Assembly (NCBI RefSeq): GCF_900101815.1
Contig: NZ_FNAO01000003.1
Coordinates: 372,001 to 436,000, forward strand
DNA from: Pricia antarctica
GTDB taxonomy: Bacteria > Bacteroidota > Bacteroidia > Flavobacteriales > Flavobacteriaceae
Reading direction: 5' to 3'
DNA length: 64,000 nt
The notes beneath the pieces are model-generated. The model saw only the letters and a program-made list of their open reading frames with translations. It was not told the origin of the DNA and ran no database searches. The position numbers and the translations under genes are program-made. Of the stretch, positions 37,475 through 47,800 are shown in pieces. Each line of letters opens with the position of its first letter. Position 1 is the first letter of the stretch.

Positions 37475-37636
37475 TCAACTATCCAATACCGTACCGATTC
37501 CGACACTGGCCCCAATGAAAGACGTGAAGGGCACATAGACTTTCATACCTACCCTAGAGTAATTGACAATGGCCTCTGGAAAATTACCGGCAAAGCCCGG
37601 ACCCATGCTTTCAACGCCCGATAGCGAAGTATACCT
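37475..37636 (-). other. Orphan 53-codon reading frame, possibly a gene remnant
   Basis: A minus-strand frame with no start at its beginning encodes SLSGVESMGPGFAGNFPEAI followed by a valine/glycine-rich stretch ending IGTVLDS. The composition looks like the end of a secreted or outer membrane beta protein, but I do not recognise the family. An ATG at 37606 would give 43 residues. The rest of the 37402-37783 gap contains nothing I can support. Confidence 0.3.
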
Positions 37637-37783
37637 TTACGAAATATCTATAGGAATTTTTAGTATCCTCCTAATTTTAGGGCCTCTTAAAGATGGGTCG
37701 GACTTTGGATAGTTTCAAACTATTTTCGATTCCATTTTGGATTTTAGGTACGCATTACCCATTTCCCTACAGAATGGGTCCAT

Positions 37784-37813
37784 AAAAAAAGCCGCATCGA
37801 ATTAGGATGCGGC
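37784..37813 (-). terminator. Intrinsic terminator of the sorting-domain gene
   Basis: GCCGCATC (37791-37798) pairs perfectly with GATGCGGC (37806-37813); on the minus strand the stem is followed by seven T. It lies about 90 bases past the stop of the gene at 37903. Confidence 0.9.
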
Positions 37814-37902
37814 CTTTAGAAATGAAGGGGGAACTTGAGAGCGTGTTATGAATTATTTCGATTATTTTTTCCGGTTGTCGGGCGGTATGCTTTCGGGTTG
37901 TC

Positions 37903-38256
37903 TTACTGCTTGTAGAATTTCGTCCGTACCTGTTGCTCATCAGAGTGTATTCGGATGATATACGCCCCTGGTTCAAGTGTGGAAATAGGAATGTTCAGTA
38001 CATTGCGACGAATGGTCCATTGATGGGCTAAGACGGTATTGCCAGAAATATCCATAATGGCAATATCAGCCTTCGAGGTATTTTTTAGACCGAGAATAGT
38101 GACCACATTAGTAGCCGGGTTCGGGAAAACCTTAATCTTGACTTGCGATACCGGCTGTTGGGTTTTTACCGCCGGCTCACCTTCCGAATTACCCGATTGA
38201 GCCTTACCTATAAAGCTAGCCATCAATAAAACAATGAGACTGAAATACTTTTTCAT
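37903..38256 (-). CDS. Minimal protein with type IX secretion sorting domain
   Basis: 117 residues: a signal peptide (1-19, ending GKAQ), a linker of about 20 residues, and then a complete type A sorting domain (IKVFPNPATNVVTILG, MDISGNTVL, LEPGAYIIRIHSDEQQVRTKFYKQ). Such domains direct cargo through the type IX pore formed by SprA, encoded at 15274-22473. Here almost no cargo precedes it. It could be a small secreted peptide, a remnant of a longer gene, or an adhesive surface protein in its own right. Confidence 0.85.
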   Translation of the reverse strand: MKKYFSLIVLLMASFIGKAQSGNSEGEPAVKTQQPVSQVKIKVFPNPATNVVTILGLKNTSKADIAIMDISGNTVLAHQWTIRRNVLNIPISTLEPGAYIIRIHSDEQQVRTKFYKQ

Positions 38257-38350
38257 AACCTGGTTCCGCTTACAGCAGAATTTTGGAATAAAAGTAGAAC
38301 GTTCTTAGACTATTGGAAAATAAATGTTGTGAAATGGGGATTTTTGTAGG

Positions 38351-41188
38351 TCAATGCGCCTCTAACCAATTATCACCGATACCCAATTCTACATCCAAGG
38401 GCACCGATAATTTATAGGCGTTCTCCATCTCGGATTTGATCAGCGGCTTGAGTTCTTCCAATTCGGATTTGTGGATATCGAACACCAGTTCATCATGTAC
38501 TTGCAAGAGCATTTTACTTTTATAGTTTCCTTCGGATAGTTTTTTATGGATGTTGATCATCGCAATTTTGATGATATCGGCCGCACTACCTTGAATCGGG
38601 GCGTTAACGGCATTACGTTCCGCCGCGCCCCGTACCACTTGGTTGCTGCCGTTGATATCCTTTAAATATCGGCGTCTTCCCAAAACGGTCTGTACGTAGC
38701 CATGCTCGCGGGCAAAATCGATCTGCTCGCTCATATAATTCCGCAGTTTGGGATAGGTCTTATAATAGGTATCGATCAATTCTTTAGCTTCCGTACGGGT
38801 CAGATCGGTCTGGTTACTGAGTCCGAATGCCGATACGCCATATATGATACCGAAGTTGACCGTTTTGGCGTTGCTGCGCTGCTCTCTGGTAACGGCATCG
38901 ATGGGTACATCGAATACTTTGGATGCCGTTGATGCATGAATATCTTCCCCATTCTTGAACGCTTCGATCATGGTGGTCTCCTCGCTCAGGGCGGCGATGA
39001 TCCGTAGTTCGATCTGGGAATAATCCGCGGCCAAAAGGATATAGTTTTCGTTTCGCGGGATAAAGGCCTTGCGTACCTGCCGCCCACGTTCGGTACGGAT
39101 GGGAATATTCTGTAGGTTGGGATTGTTGCTGCTTAACCTTCCAGTGGCCGCAACCGTTTGCATATAATCGGTATGTACACGCCCGGTCGAAGGCTCAATC
39201 TGTTCAGGAAGGGCATCGATGTACGTGCTTTTCAGTTTGCTTAACCCGCGATACTCCAAAACCTGTTGAATGATCTCGTGGTCTTTGGCCAAATAGGAAA
39301 GCGTATCCTCGGCGGTGGAGTACTGTCCGGTACGGGTTTTCTTGGGCTTGTCTACCAGTTTCATTTTATCGAAAAGAATTTCCCCCAGCTGCTTGGGAGA
39401 ACCGATGTTAAATTCTTCCCCGGCTTCCTTGTAGATACTTTTTTCCAGATTTTTGATATCGTTGTCCAAATCTTCGGAAAGGGAGTTCAGGAATTTTTTA
39501 TCCAAATTAATGCCTTCCAATTCCATAGAGGCCAGCACGTGAAGCAGCGGGATTTCGATGTCGTTGAAGAGTTTATCAGTCTTGGCTTCGGCCAACTCGG
39601 GACTGAAATGTTGCGCCAACTGAAAGGTAATATCGGCATCCTCGACGGCATACTCCGTTTGTTTTTCCAAAGGAACATCTCGCATATTGAGCTGGTTCTT
39701 TCCTTTCTTGCCGATGAGTTCGGTGATGGAAACAGGGGTATAATTGAGATAGGTTTCGGCTAGGACATCCATATTATGCCGCATATCGGGATTGATGAGA
39801 TAGTGCGCGATCATCGTATCGAAAAATCGTCCCTTTACCTTAATGTTATACTTATCCAGTACTTTGATGTCATACTTGAGGTTTTGGCCAACTTTCTCGA
39901 TGTTCCCCGATTCAAAAAACGGACGGAGCTGCTCGATAAGCTTTTGGGCCTCCTCTTTCTTTTCAGGAAACGGAATATAAAAACCTTTCGTGGCTTCCCA
40001 TGAAAAGGCGATACCGACCAATTCGGCGGATAACGGATCCAAGCCCGTCGTCTCGGTATCGAAACAAACGGAGGTTTGCTTCATCAGATTTTTTAGAAAT
40101 AGTTCCATTGCCATGCCCGGCGCGACACTTTGATAGGAGTGCGCTACCTCCTTGATGGTCTTTCTGCTGTTGAAGTCTTTTATGGTTTCTCCCGAATTAC
40201 TGGAATCGGCATCGAACAAAGAAAACTGTCCGCCCCCGGCTTCTTTGGCTTGGGCCTTTGCCGTAGGGGTACTGCTGACCTGTGCTTGGGTGGTGTCATC
40301 TTCCCCGGAAAATATTTTGATGAATTGATCTTTTAGCCTACGGAACTCCAGTTCCTCAAATAGTTCCTGAACTTTTTCGCTATCCGGCTGTGAAAGTTCG
40401 TAGTCTTCGGCATCGAAGGTGACGTCACAATCGATAATTATAGTGGCCAGTTTTTTGGATAGCCTTCCCAGTTCCGCACTTTCCTCTACCTTTTCCTTCA
40501 TCTTGCCCTTCAATTTGTGGGTGTTCTCCAACAAGCCTTCCATCGAATCAAATTGCTTGATAAACTTTTTGGCCGTTTTATCACCGACACCCGGAAGCCC
40601 GGGAATATTATCACTGGCATCGCCCATCATGCCCAAATAATCGATTACCTGTTCCGGCCGCTCTACCCCAAAACGTTTTTGCACCTCGGGAATTCCCCAT
40701 ATTTCGATACCGTTGCCCATACGCGCCGGTCGATACATGAAGATATTTTCGGAGACCAACTGCGCAAAGTCCTTATCGGGAGTGACCATAAAGATTTTAT
40801 AATCTTCCTTTTCGGCCTGTTTGGCCAAGGTGCCAATAATATCGTCGGCTTCCAATCCCGATAATTCGATACAAGGTATATGCATCGCCTTTAAAATATT
40901 CTGAATCCAAGGAATTGCCGTTCTGATGGCATCGGGGGTCTCGTCGCGATTGGCCTTGTAGTCGGCGAACATTTCGACACGTTCGGCACTACCATCCTTA
41001 TCGAAACATACGGCCAGATGGTCGGGCTTCTCCCGTTTAATGACATCGAAAAGGGAGTTCATAAACCCCATAATGGCAGAGGTATCCATCCCTTTTGAAT
41101 TGATTCTCGGATTTTTGATCAGGGCGTAATATCCTCGGAAAATCAAGGCGTAGGCGTCGAGAAGGAAAAGGCGTTTTTGTGCTGACAT
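38351..41188 (-). CDS. polA: DNA polymerase I
   Basis: 945 residues with three domains: 5'-3' exonuclease (about 1-290), 3'-5' exonuclease (about 335-540; the metal-binding DTETTG motif is present, so proofreading is probably active) and the polymerase (RRAIKTVNF-like motif as QRSNAKTVNFGIIYG, YSQIELR, and LLQVHDELVFDI). It fills gaps in repair and removes Okazaki primers. ATG start. Stands alone, about 90 bases downstream (in transcription) of the isolated sorting-domain gene's start region. Confidence 0.97.
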   Translation of the reverse strand: MSAQKRLFLLDAYALIFRGYYALIKNPRINSKGMDTSAIMGFMNSLFDVIKREKPDHLAVCFDKDGSAERVEMFADYKANRDETPDAIRTAIPWIQNILKAMHIPCIELSGLEADDIIGTLAKQAEKEDYKIFMVTPDKDFAQLVSENIFMYRPARMGNGIEIWGIPEVQKRFGVERPEQVIDYLGMMGDASDNIPGLPGVGDKTAKKFIKQFDSMEGLLENTHKLKGKMKEKVEESAELGRLSKKLATIIIDCDVTFDAEDYELSQPDSEKVQELFEELEFRRLKDQFIKIFSGEDDTTQAQVSSTPTAKAQAKEAGGGQFSLFDADSSNSGETIKDFNSRKTIKEVAHSYQSVAPGMAMELFLKNLMKQTSVCFDTETTGLDPLSAELVGIAFSWEATKGFYIPFPEKKEEAQKLIEQLRPFFESGNIEKVGQNLKYDIKVLDKYNIKVKGRFFDTMIAHYLINPDMRHNMDVLAETYLNYTPVSITELIGKKGKNQLNMRDVPLEKQTEYAVEDADITFQLAQHFSPELAEAKTDKLFNDIEIPLLHVLASMELEGINLDKKFLNSLSEDLDNDIKNLEKSIYKEAGEEFNIGSPKQLGEILFDKMKLVDKPKKTRTGQYSTAEDTLSYLAKDHEIIQQVLEYRGLSKLKSTYIDALPEQIEPSTGRVHTDYMQTVAATGRLSSNNPNLQNIPIRTERGRQVRKAFIPRNENYILLAADYSQIELRIIAALSEETTMIEAFKNGEDIHASTASKVFDVPIDAVTREQRSNAKTVNFGIIYGVSAFGLSNQTDLTRTEAKELIDTYYKTYPKLRNYMSEQIDFAREHGYVQTVLGRRRYLKDINGSNQVVRGAAERNAVNAPIQGSAADIIKIAMINIHKKLSEGNYKSKMLLQVHDELVFDIHKSELEELKPLIKSEMENAYKLSVPLDVELGIGDNWLEAH

Positions 41189-41239
41189 AGTTACTAGTTA
41201 GGGTACGAAATTTAAATCACGAATTTAGGGGTAAAAGGC

Positions 41240-42235
41240 TTATGAATGGAGATAGGATTCGGAAGGGTTGTTCACATGTCCCTCCTCCGAATAGGTCCGA
41301 TAGGTAAAACCGGGATGGATACAATAGCCGCCCGTCTCCCCTTTTTTGTTGATGGCGATGAAGCCGATCTGAAAGTCCTGTTTGTCTTTATTCTTGGCAA
41401 TAATCCGTTTTACGCCTTCTTCACACGCGGCTTGGGGCGATTTACCTTGTCGCATCAGTTCTACGATCAAGAAACTGCCTACGGTACGTACAACTTCCTC
41501 CCCTACTCCGGTGGCCGTGGCCCCGCCGATTTCGTTGTCGACGAAAAGTCCGGCACCGATAATGGGGGAATCGCCCACCCTTCCGGCCATTTTATAAGCC
41601 ATACCGCTGGTGGTACAGGCCCCGGAGATATCGCCGTCTTTATCAATGGCGAGCATCCCGATGGTATCGTGGTTTTCTATATTGATAATGGGTTCGTACT
41701 TTGACGTTTTTTTCCACTCCAACCATTCCTGTTTTGATTTTTCTGTCAGCAGATCGGTCTTTTCGAATCCCATCTCATAGGCGAACTGTTCCGCGCCTTT
41801 ACCGGCCAACATGACGTGCGGAGTTCTCTCCATGACTTTGCGTGCCACCGAGATTGAGTGTGCAATGTTTTGCATCGCCAGTACTGCCCCACAGTTACCG
41901 TTCTTGTCCATGATACAGGCATCCAAGGTAACGTTACCATCCCGGTCGGGGCGGCCGCCAACCCCTACGGTCTGATTATCGACATCGGCCTCTTCGATTT
42001 TGACGCCCTCTTCTACAGCATCCAAAGAATTTCCCCCATCCTTTAAAACATCCCAGGCTTTTGCCGATGCCTTGTGAAAATCCCAAGTACATATCACGAT
42101 CGGGCGAACAGCTTTGGATTCCCCGTTATTCGAAGTCTCCCTTTTTGCATTCTCTAGGGAAGATGCCATCAACGGAACCGAAATCAGACTGGCAGTAACC
42201 GCAGTGGAATTTTTCAAAAATTTTCTTCGTTCCAT
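41240..42235 (-). CDS. N4-(beta-N-acetylglucosaminyl)-L-asparaginase (glycosylasparaginase)
   Basis: 331 residues with a twin-arginine-like N-terminus (MERRKFLKNSTAV) followed by a hydrophobic segment. The Ntn-hydrolase site is clear: autocleavage would occur before Thr191 in ENHDTIGM, generating the nucleophilic N-terminal threonine, with GRVGDSPIIGAGLF and TATGVGEE forming the pocket. Family role: cleaving the GlcNAc-asparagine bond of N-linked glycans. The protein is probably exported, possibly folded through Tat. It lies 50 bases upstream of polA on the same strand. Confidence 0.93.
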   Translation of the reverse strand: MERRKFLKNSTAVTASLISVPLMASSLENAKRETSNNGESKAVRPIVICTWDFHKASAKAWDVLKDGGNSLDAVEEGVKIEEADVDNQTVGVGGRPDRDGNVTLDACIMDKNGNCGAVLAMQNIAHSISVARKVMERTPHVMLAGKGAEQFAYEMGFEKTDLLTEKSKQEWLEWKKTSKYEPIINIENHDTIGMLAIDKDGDISGACTTSGMAYKMAGRVGDSPIIGAGLFVDNEIGGATATGVGEEVVRTVGSFLIVELMRQGKSPQAACEEGVKRIIAKNKDKQDFQIGFIAINKKGETGGYCIHPGFTYRTYSEEGHVNNPSESYLHS

Positions 42236-42376
42236 AATTCCTGTTTACTTTTAGACCGCTAAATATACGGGATATTGTGCAAGCTGACTAACTGTTCAAT
42301 GACAACCTTTATCATATTCTTTTAAGGGATAGTTGGTCGATGAACTGGAGCTTGTACGTGAACTTGAACCTTGATT

Positions 42377-43099
42377 ATGTTGATAGAAGTTTGTGCCAAT
42401 TCATTGCAATCCGCAATAAATGCCGAAAAAGCGGGCGCCCATCGTATCGAGCTCTGTTCGGAGCTTGCCGTAGGGGGAATTACCCCTTCTTACGGACTCT
42501 TGAAAGCCATTCGAGAAAAAATAACTATCCCCGTGCATGTGCTGATACGACCTCGGAGCGGTGATTTCACCTATTCGAACGGGGAGTTCGAAATCATGAA
42601 AACCGATATCGAAACCTGTATTAACATGGGCTTCAAAGGCATCGTTTCAGGGGTTTTAAAAAAGGATTTTACGTTGGATGTCGAACGGACCAAAATTTTG
42701 ATCGAGGCATCCGGAGACTTATCTTTCACTTTTCACCGGGCGTTCGATTGGGTGCAACACCCACTTGAGGCTTTGGCGAAATTGGAAAGCTTGGGTGTGG
42801 ACTGTATCTTGACCTCGGGGCAACAAAACTCCGCCGAGGAAGGCATTGCATTATTAACGGAACTCCATCAAAAAGCGGCGGTAATTACTATTATGCCGGG
42901 CGGAGGTATAAAACCTGAAAATATCACTATTTTTAAGGATAAAGGATTCGGTGCCGCCCATCTCTCCGGAAGTAAATTTGTCAAGACCCTACCCATACAC
43001 CCTAAAATCTCCATGAATTCCCCTTCATTTCTCAAGGATGACGAAATTTCGGTTTCAAAGCTCGAAACCCTGCAAAAAATCGTAAATGCGGTTAAATAA
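42377..43099 (+). CDS. cutC: CutC family protein
   Basis: 240 residues from the ATG (MLIEVCANSLQSAINAEKAG); an upstream in-frame TTG is less likely. The TIM-barrel hallmarks are present: ELCSELAVGGITPSYG, VLIRPRSGDFTYS, FHRAFDW and LTSGQQNSAEEG. CutC was named for copper tolerance in E. coli, but its biochemical function is unsettled. It is about 8 kb from the copper cluster on this window and does not belong to it. Closely followed by the metallophosphoesterase gene. Confidence 0.93.
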   Translation: MLIEVCANSLQSAINAEKAGAHRIELCSELAVGGITPSYGLLKAIREKITIPVHVLIRPRSGDFTYSNGEFEIMKTDIETCINMGFKGIVSGVLKKDFTLDVERTKILIEASGDLSFTFHRAFDWVQHPLEALAKLESLGVDCILTSGQQNSAEEGIALLTELHQKAAVITIMPGGGIKPENITIFKDKGFGAAHLSGSKFVKTLPIHPKISMNSPSFLKDDEISVSKLETLQKIVNAVK

Positions 43100-43134
43100 A
43101 ATCTAAAAGGCGTCACCGAACGCGTATTTAAAAA

Positions 43135-43142
43135 TATCTTTG
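43135..43142 (+). promoter_or_regulatory. -7 promoter element of the metallophosphoesterase gene
   Basis: TATCTTTG, five bases before the ATG, so the mRNA would be nearly leaderless. The -33 box is not convincing. Confidence 0.45.
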
Positions 43143-43147
43143 CACCC

Positions 43148-44371
43148 ATGTTACGATGGATCGTTTTTGCCATAATCTATGCTGTTTTGGGTCTGTATAC
43201 GCTCCAGGCCCTGAAAACCGCCATCCGATATCCTTGGGTGCACTATCTTTTTATCATCATATCGGTACTGGTACTGGGTAATTTTATTTATCAGTTTACG
43301 TGGGGTGCGGCGGAAGGTAGGGTATTGAGCCGCCCTAAAAGCTATGCTTTCGGCTTTATGATTACGGTGTTCACGTTTCAGCTAATAACCATTCTGTTTC
43401 TTTTTTCGGAGGATATTTTTCGCGTGGTTTCGGGCGTGTACCAAAAGTTTACGGGAAACACTAAAGAATTCTCCCTGCCCGAACGCCGCAGATTTTTGAG
43501 CATCTTGGGCCTGGGTATTGCTGCACTACCCTTCGGCGCACTTCTTTATGGGATGTATAAGGGCAAATACAACTTCAAGGTATTCAAATATGCCCTTGAA
43601 TTCGAGGATCTGCCGGATGCCTTTGACGGGTATCGGATTACCCAAATTTCCGACATCCACAGTGGTAGTTTCGATAACCGGAAAAAAATTGAATATGCCG
43701 TTGATCTGATCAACAAACAAAAGGGCGATGTCATCTTGTTTACGGGCGATCTTGTTAACAATATGGCCACGGAAATGAAACCGTGGATGGAACTTTTCTC
43801 GACCCTCGAAGCCAAGGACGGAAAGTTTTCCATTCTGGGTAACCACGATTACGGCGATTATGTCGATTGGGAAACCGAAGACCTAAAACGCCAAAACCTA
43901 GAGGATTTAAAAGTAATTCAACGCGAGATCGGTTTTGACCTGATGTTAAACGAAAACCGATACCTGAAAAAAGGTAACGATAAAATAGCCTTGGTAGGTG
44001 TTGAAAATTGGGGTCGCGGCGGCTTTAAAAAGGCGGGTGACCTGGGTAAAGCGACCGCCACAATCGATAAAGACGATTTTAAGATATTGATGAGCCACGA
44101 CCCCTCCCACTGGGAAGATGTAGTGCTTTTCGATGACCTACACTACCATCTGACCCTTAGTGGACACACCCACGGCATGCAGTTCGGCATCGAAATTCCC
44201 GGATGGGTCAAATGGAGCCCTGCAAGATGGCGCTACAAATATTGGGCGGGTGTGTATAAAGAAAAAGGACAGTTTATCAATGTGAACCGTGGTTTGGGAT
44301 TCTTAGGGTATCCAGGGCGCGTTGGCATTTGGCCAGAAATCAGTGTAATTACCCTTAAAAAGAAAGCTTAA
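43148..44371 (+). CDS. Membrane-anchored metallophosphoesterase
   Basis: 407 residues. Three or four N-terminal membrane helices (about 1-140) are followed by a calcineurin-type phosphoesterase with all metal motifs: SDIHSG, GDLVNN, GNHDYGD, LMSHDPSHW and GHTHGMQFG. Relatives (YkuE-like) act at or near the membrane on lipid A- or UDP-diacylglucosamine-like substrates in some bacteria, but this one is not assigned. It lies 48 bases after cutC with its own -7 element. Confidence 0.92.
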   Translation: MLRWIVFAIIYAVLGLYTLQALKTAIRYPWVHYLFIIISVLVLGNFIYQFTWGAAEGRVLSRPKSYAFGFMITVFTFQLITILFLFSEDIFRVVSGVYQKFTGNTKEFSLPERRRFLSILGLGIAALPFGALLYGMYKGKYNFKVFKYALEFEDLPDAFDGYRITQISDIHSGSFDNRKKIEYAVDLINKQKGDVILFTGDLVNNMATEMKPWMELFSTLEAKDGKFSILGNHDYGDYVDWETEDLKRQNLEDLKVIQREIGFDLMLNENRYLKKGNDKIALVGVENWGRGGFKKAGDLGKATATIDKDDFKILMSHDPSHWEDVVLFDDLHYHLTLSGHTHGMQFGIEIPGWVKWSPARWRYKYWAGVYKEKGQFINVNRGLGFLGYPGRVGIWPEISVITLKKKA

Positions 44372-44482
44372 GAGCTCGTTTTTATTCACCTCTTACCCTT
44401 CCAAATTCACTCTTAACATGACTTTAACGCGCACAACAAACCAGAAATCTCGGGCTTCGGATACTGATTTCACAATTTTTGT

Positions 44483-44490
44483 TACTTTTG
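44483..44490 (+). promoter_or_regulatory. -7 promoter element of the thioredoxin-fold gene
   Basis: TACTTTTG, 23 bases before the ATG of the gene at 44514. This fits the Bacteroidota consensus; no clear -33 box. Confidence 0.5.
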
Positions 44491-44513
44491 GCGGATAACC
44501 CAAAGCAGTATTT

Positions 44514-44810
44514 ATGTCAAAGTTTGGTGAACTAATAGATTTGAAAGTCCCCGTTCTGTTGGATTTTTATGCGGATTGGAACGAACAATCCACCGCAATG
44601 CATACCGTGCTTCGCGATGTTGCCGCCGCTTTGGGCGATAAGGGCAAGGTCATCAAAATTGACGTCGATAAAAACAAGGAACTTTCTAATGCCCTTCGTG
44701 TCAAGGGCCTTCCTACCCTGATGATCTATAAAAACGGGGAAATGGTATGGCGCCAAAGCGGCGAACAGGACGCCAAGACCCTTATCGGGATTTTGAAGGA
44801 GTATGTTTAA
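44514..44810 (+). CDS. Thioredoxin-fold protein lacking the CxxC active site
   Basis: 98 residues, a complete thioredoxin fold (VLLDFYADW, IDVDKNKEL, VKGLPTLMIYKNGE with the cis-proline). The usual WCGPC is replaced by W22-N-E-Q-S26, so both catalytic cysteines are gone and the whole protein has no cysteine. It cannot do thiol-disulfide exchange in the normal way. It is probably a binding or scaffolding protein; similar cysteine-less proteins occur in flavobacteria. No signal peptide, so cytoplasmic. Confidence 0.88.
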   Translation: MSKFGELIDLKVPVLLDFYADWNEQSTAMHTVLRDVAAALGDKGKVIKIDVDKNKELSNALRVKGLPTLMIYKNGEMVWRQSGEQDAKTLIGILKEYV

Positions 44811-44854
44811 GCGTCAAGACAGCTTCGCGGTTAGATAGTAAAATAAATTCTTTT

Positions 44855-47800
44855 TTAATTCTCATCGGGTACCACAACCTTTTCAAGTAATTCTTCGTCG
44901 GTTGTGGTAGCATCTACACTCGCGGTATCGGATACGGGCATTGTATCGATCATATCCGTATCTTGACCCGGTACCTGCGGTGCTTCCCCTGGAATATTGT
45001 TCTTGTAGAAGTGCTCGAACTTATCGATATATTCATTGAATATCAAGGTTTCCTTTTCGGCCTTTTCACGGTCGTTGTTCGTAATCAGAATATCGATATT
45101 TCTACGGTAGCCTTCCATATCTCCAATAATATCATCGATTTTATCATATTGTTCATCCAAAGGAATGCTTTCGTAATATTCTAACCGATCTTGATAAATT
45201 TTCTTCAGCTTTTCGAAAAGCGCCCGCGCCTTATCGGTTTCTCCGACCTTATAGTAGCCATCGACAAAAGGCTCTACGAAGGCATAATATTCGTAATATT
45301 CCACGGGAAGGTTCTCCATGGTCATATCGATGATCTCTTTGGCCCTGTCGATTTTGTCTTCCTTGATCAGCTGTTCCGTAAGGCGCGCGAGGTTGCTTCG
45401 ATAGGATAGACCTTGTATGCGCGTCTGTGGGTCGTGGTAGATATCCGGACTTCCCGAATTGCCCCAGTACCAGTTCGTGACAATATCGTACATCAGGTCG
45501 GTGTCTATTCTTCCCATTTCAAAGGATGATTTTGTCCGTGGCGTTTTGATGGGCACCAATTTGTAAGCCATCCCATCGAGCTGCAGATAATCTTTCATCC
45601 AAATAAATTCGGCATCGTCAAAACTTCCTCCTGAAAAATAAAGGGGGCGTTCCCAGTCGTTGTTGGCTAGCATATCCAACATCATCATACTCTTTTTGGT
45701 GATTGCTGATTTGGGGATATCAATGTCGATATACTCCACGATTTCGGCTGAATCCTTTGCCTTGACCAATCCACTTTCCAAAACATTTTTCTTGTTAACC
45801 GGTATTCGCAGGTGGGTGGTAGGATAATAGACCATATTCAGGCTATTTTCGGAATAGGCATCAAGATCCGCTCCCCGTTTTTCAAGAATGAACTTCAACT
45901 TGGTCTGGGGTTCGTCACTGTCGACCCACTTGATAAAATCCTGTACCGACCATCGGTTCTCGGAAAGCTTTTTGTTAAACAGGTCGTCTACATTATAATG
46001 GTACAGTACATCACGTGAACCAAAGCGGTACTTTTCATGCGTCAGCTGCGAAGGTATCGCTTCGCTTTCGTAGGCCTTGCGCTTCATTTGGTCGATATAC
46101 CAGTCCGTTTCAAAAAGGCTGGTACAAACGATGCGCACATCGGTACGGTAGCCCTCGATCTCTTGGGCGTACCACAGCGGAAAGGTATCGTTGTCACCAA
46201 TCGTAAAAAGTATCGCGCCGACATCCTCTTGGGTCGAATCGAGATAGGCTTTTGCGGATGCATTCGCCGTAAAGCGGTTCGAACGATCGTGGTCATCCCA
46301 GTTTTGTACGGCCATTACGGTCGGCACAGCCAAAAAGCAGATTATAGTGACGGCCGGTGCCAATATTTTTGGAGAAAGCAATTTTCTGAATTCGTCGAAC
46401 AGTCCATAGACACCGAGGCCTATCCAAAGGGCAAAGACATAGAAAGACCCCACAAGGGAATAATCGCGCTCACGGGGCTGAAAAATATAAGGATTCGTAT
46501 AAAATTGGATGGCAAGCCCCGTAAACAAGAAAAACACCAACAGCACCCAAAACTGTTTGGGATTTTTCGATACCTGAAAGAGGATACCTATGATGCCCAA
46601 GATCAAAGGCAGGAAAAAATAGGTATTCCGCGCTTTATCGTTCTCCACTGCATCAGGGAGGTTACTTTGGCTGCCGAGCCGCATGCTATCCACGAAATTC
46701 AACCCGCTAATCCATTCCCCATTACCGTTGTACCTACCTTGAACGTCATTATTCTTTCCCGAGAAATTCCACATAAAATACCGCCAGTACATATAGCCGA
46801 ACTGAAATTGGGTCATATACACGATATTCTGCCAAATCGAGGGCGGCTCAACCTCGAGGTATTCACTAAAACGCCTTAAGAAGCCAATATACTGCTCGGC
46901 ATCAATTTCGCCTTTGGCGTAGCCTTCCTTTACTTGTTTAACGGCAGCGCGCAGTTCTTCGTTGGTCTGCTTCATCTTAAAATCGAGCGGACCGAAATAA
47001 CGCATATAGTTCTCGGCGTGCTGGGTACTCCACATTCGGGGCAAAAGGCCCATATGTTTAGGGTCGTCGCCAGGCACAGCATCCTTATAATAATTGACGA
47101 TGACGTATTTACCGGTCTTTTCGTCTTTTTCATATTTGGGAGCCTCGTCTTTATCCTCTCCCCCACTACCAAAAGTACTGGAGTAATAGGCGCCGTAAAC
47201 GGGACTGTCGACACCGGGATACTGCTCCCTGTTGTAATACGCCAAAAGGGCGCGCGCATCTTCGGGATTATTCTCGTTGATAACCGTTTGGGCGTTCGCA
47301 CGAATAGGCAACATAAGCCAGGATGAAAAGCCGAGGAAAACGAACATTATACAAAGCACGATGGTATTCGCCGTTTTGTAATTGTTCTTTCGGGTGTAAT
47401 GTAGCCCGAAATAAAAGGCGGCGGCAAAAACAAGCAGCATGATGATCGTTCCGGAATTGAAGGGCAGCCCGATGCTGTTGATAAAGAAAACCTCGCTCCA
47501 CCCCAAAAGCTCGAGCACATAGGTCAGCGAAAATTTATAGACCAGCATCAGTATGGCAATGACCGCCACATTGGCAATCAAAAAATTCTTGACCGTCGTC
47601 GTTTTATACGTTTGAAAATAGTAGAGCAGGCCGATGGATGGAATAGCCAAAAAGCCCATAAACTGAATACCGAAGGTAAGACCCACCACATAAGAAATCA
47701 GCACGATCCATCGATTACTGCGTGGGTCATCGAGGTCGTCGGTCCATTTAAGACCCAGCCAAAGCAACAAGGCCATGATCATACTGGCACTGGCATACAC

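Noticed and set aside
42377-43099. cutC as part of the copper cluster
   Set aside because: It lies on the other side of the tRNA-Gln among housekeeping genes, and the copper role of CutC is itself uncertain.
46037-46879. A 280-codon plus-strand frame inside the DUF2723 gene
   Set aside because: The opposite frame is a strong, continuous membrane protein; this one has the composition of a shadow and no start context.
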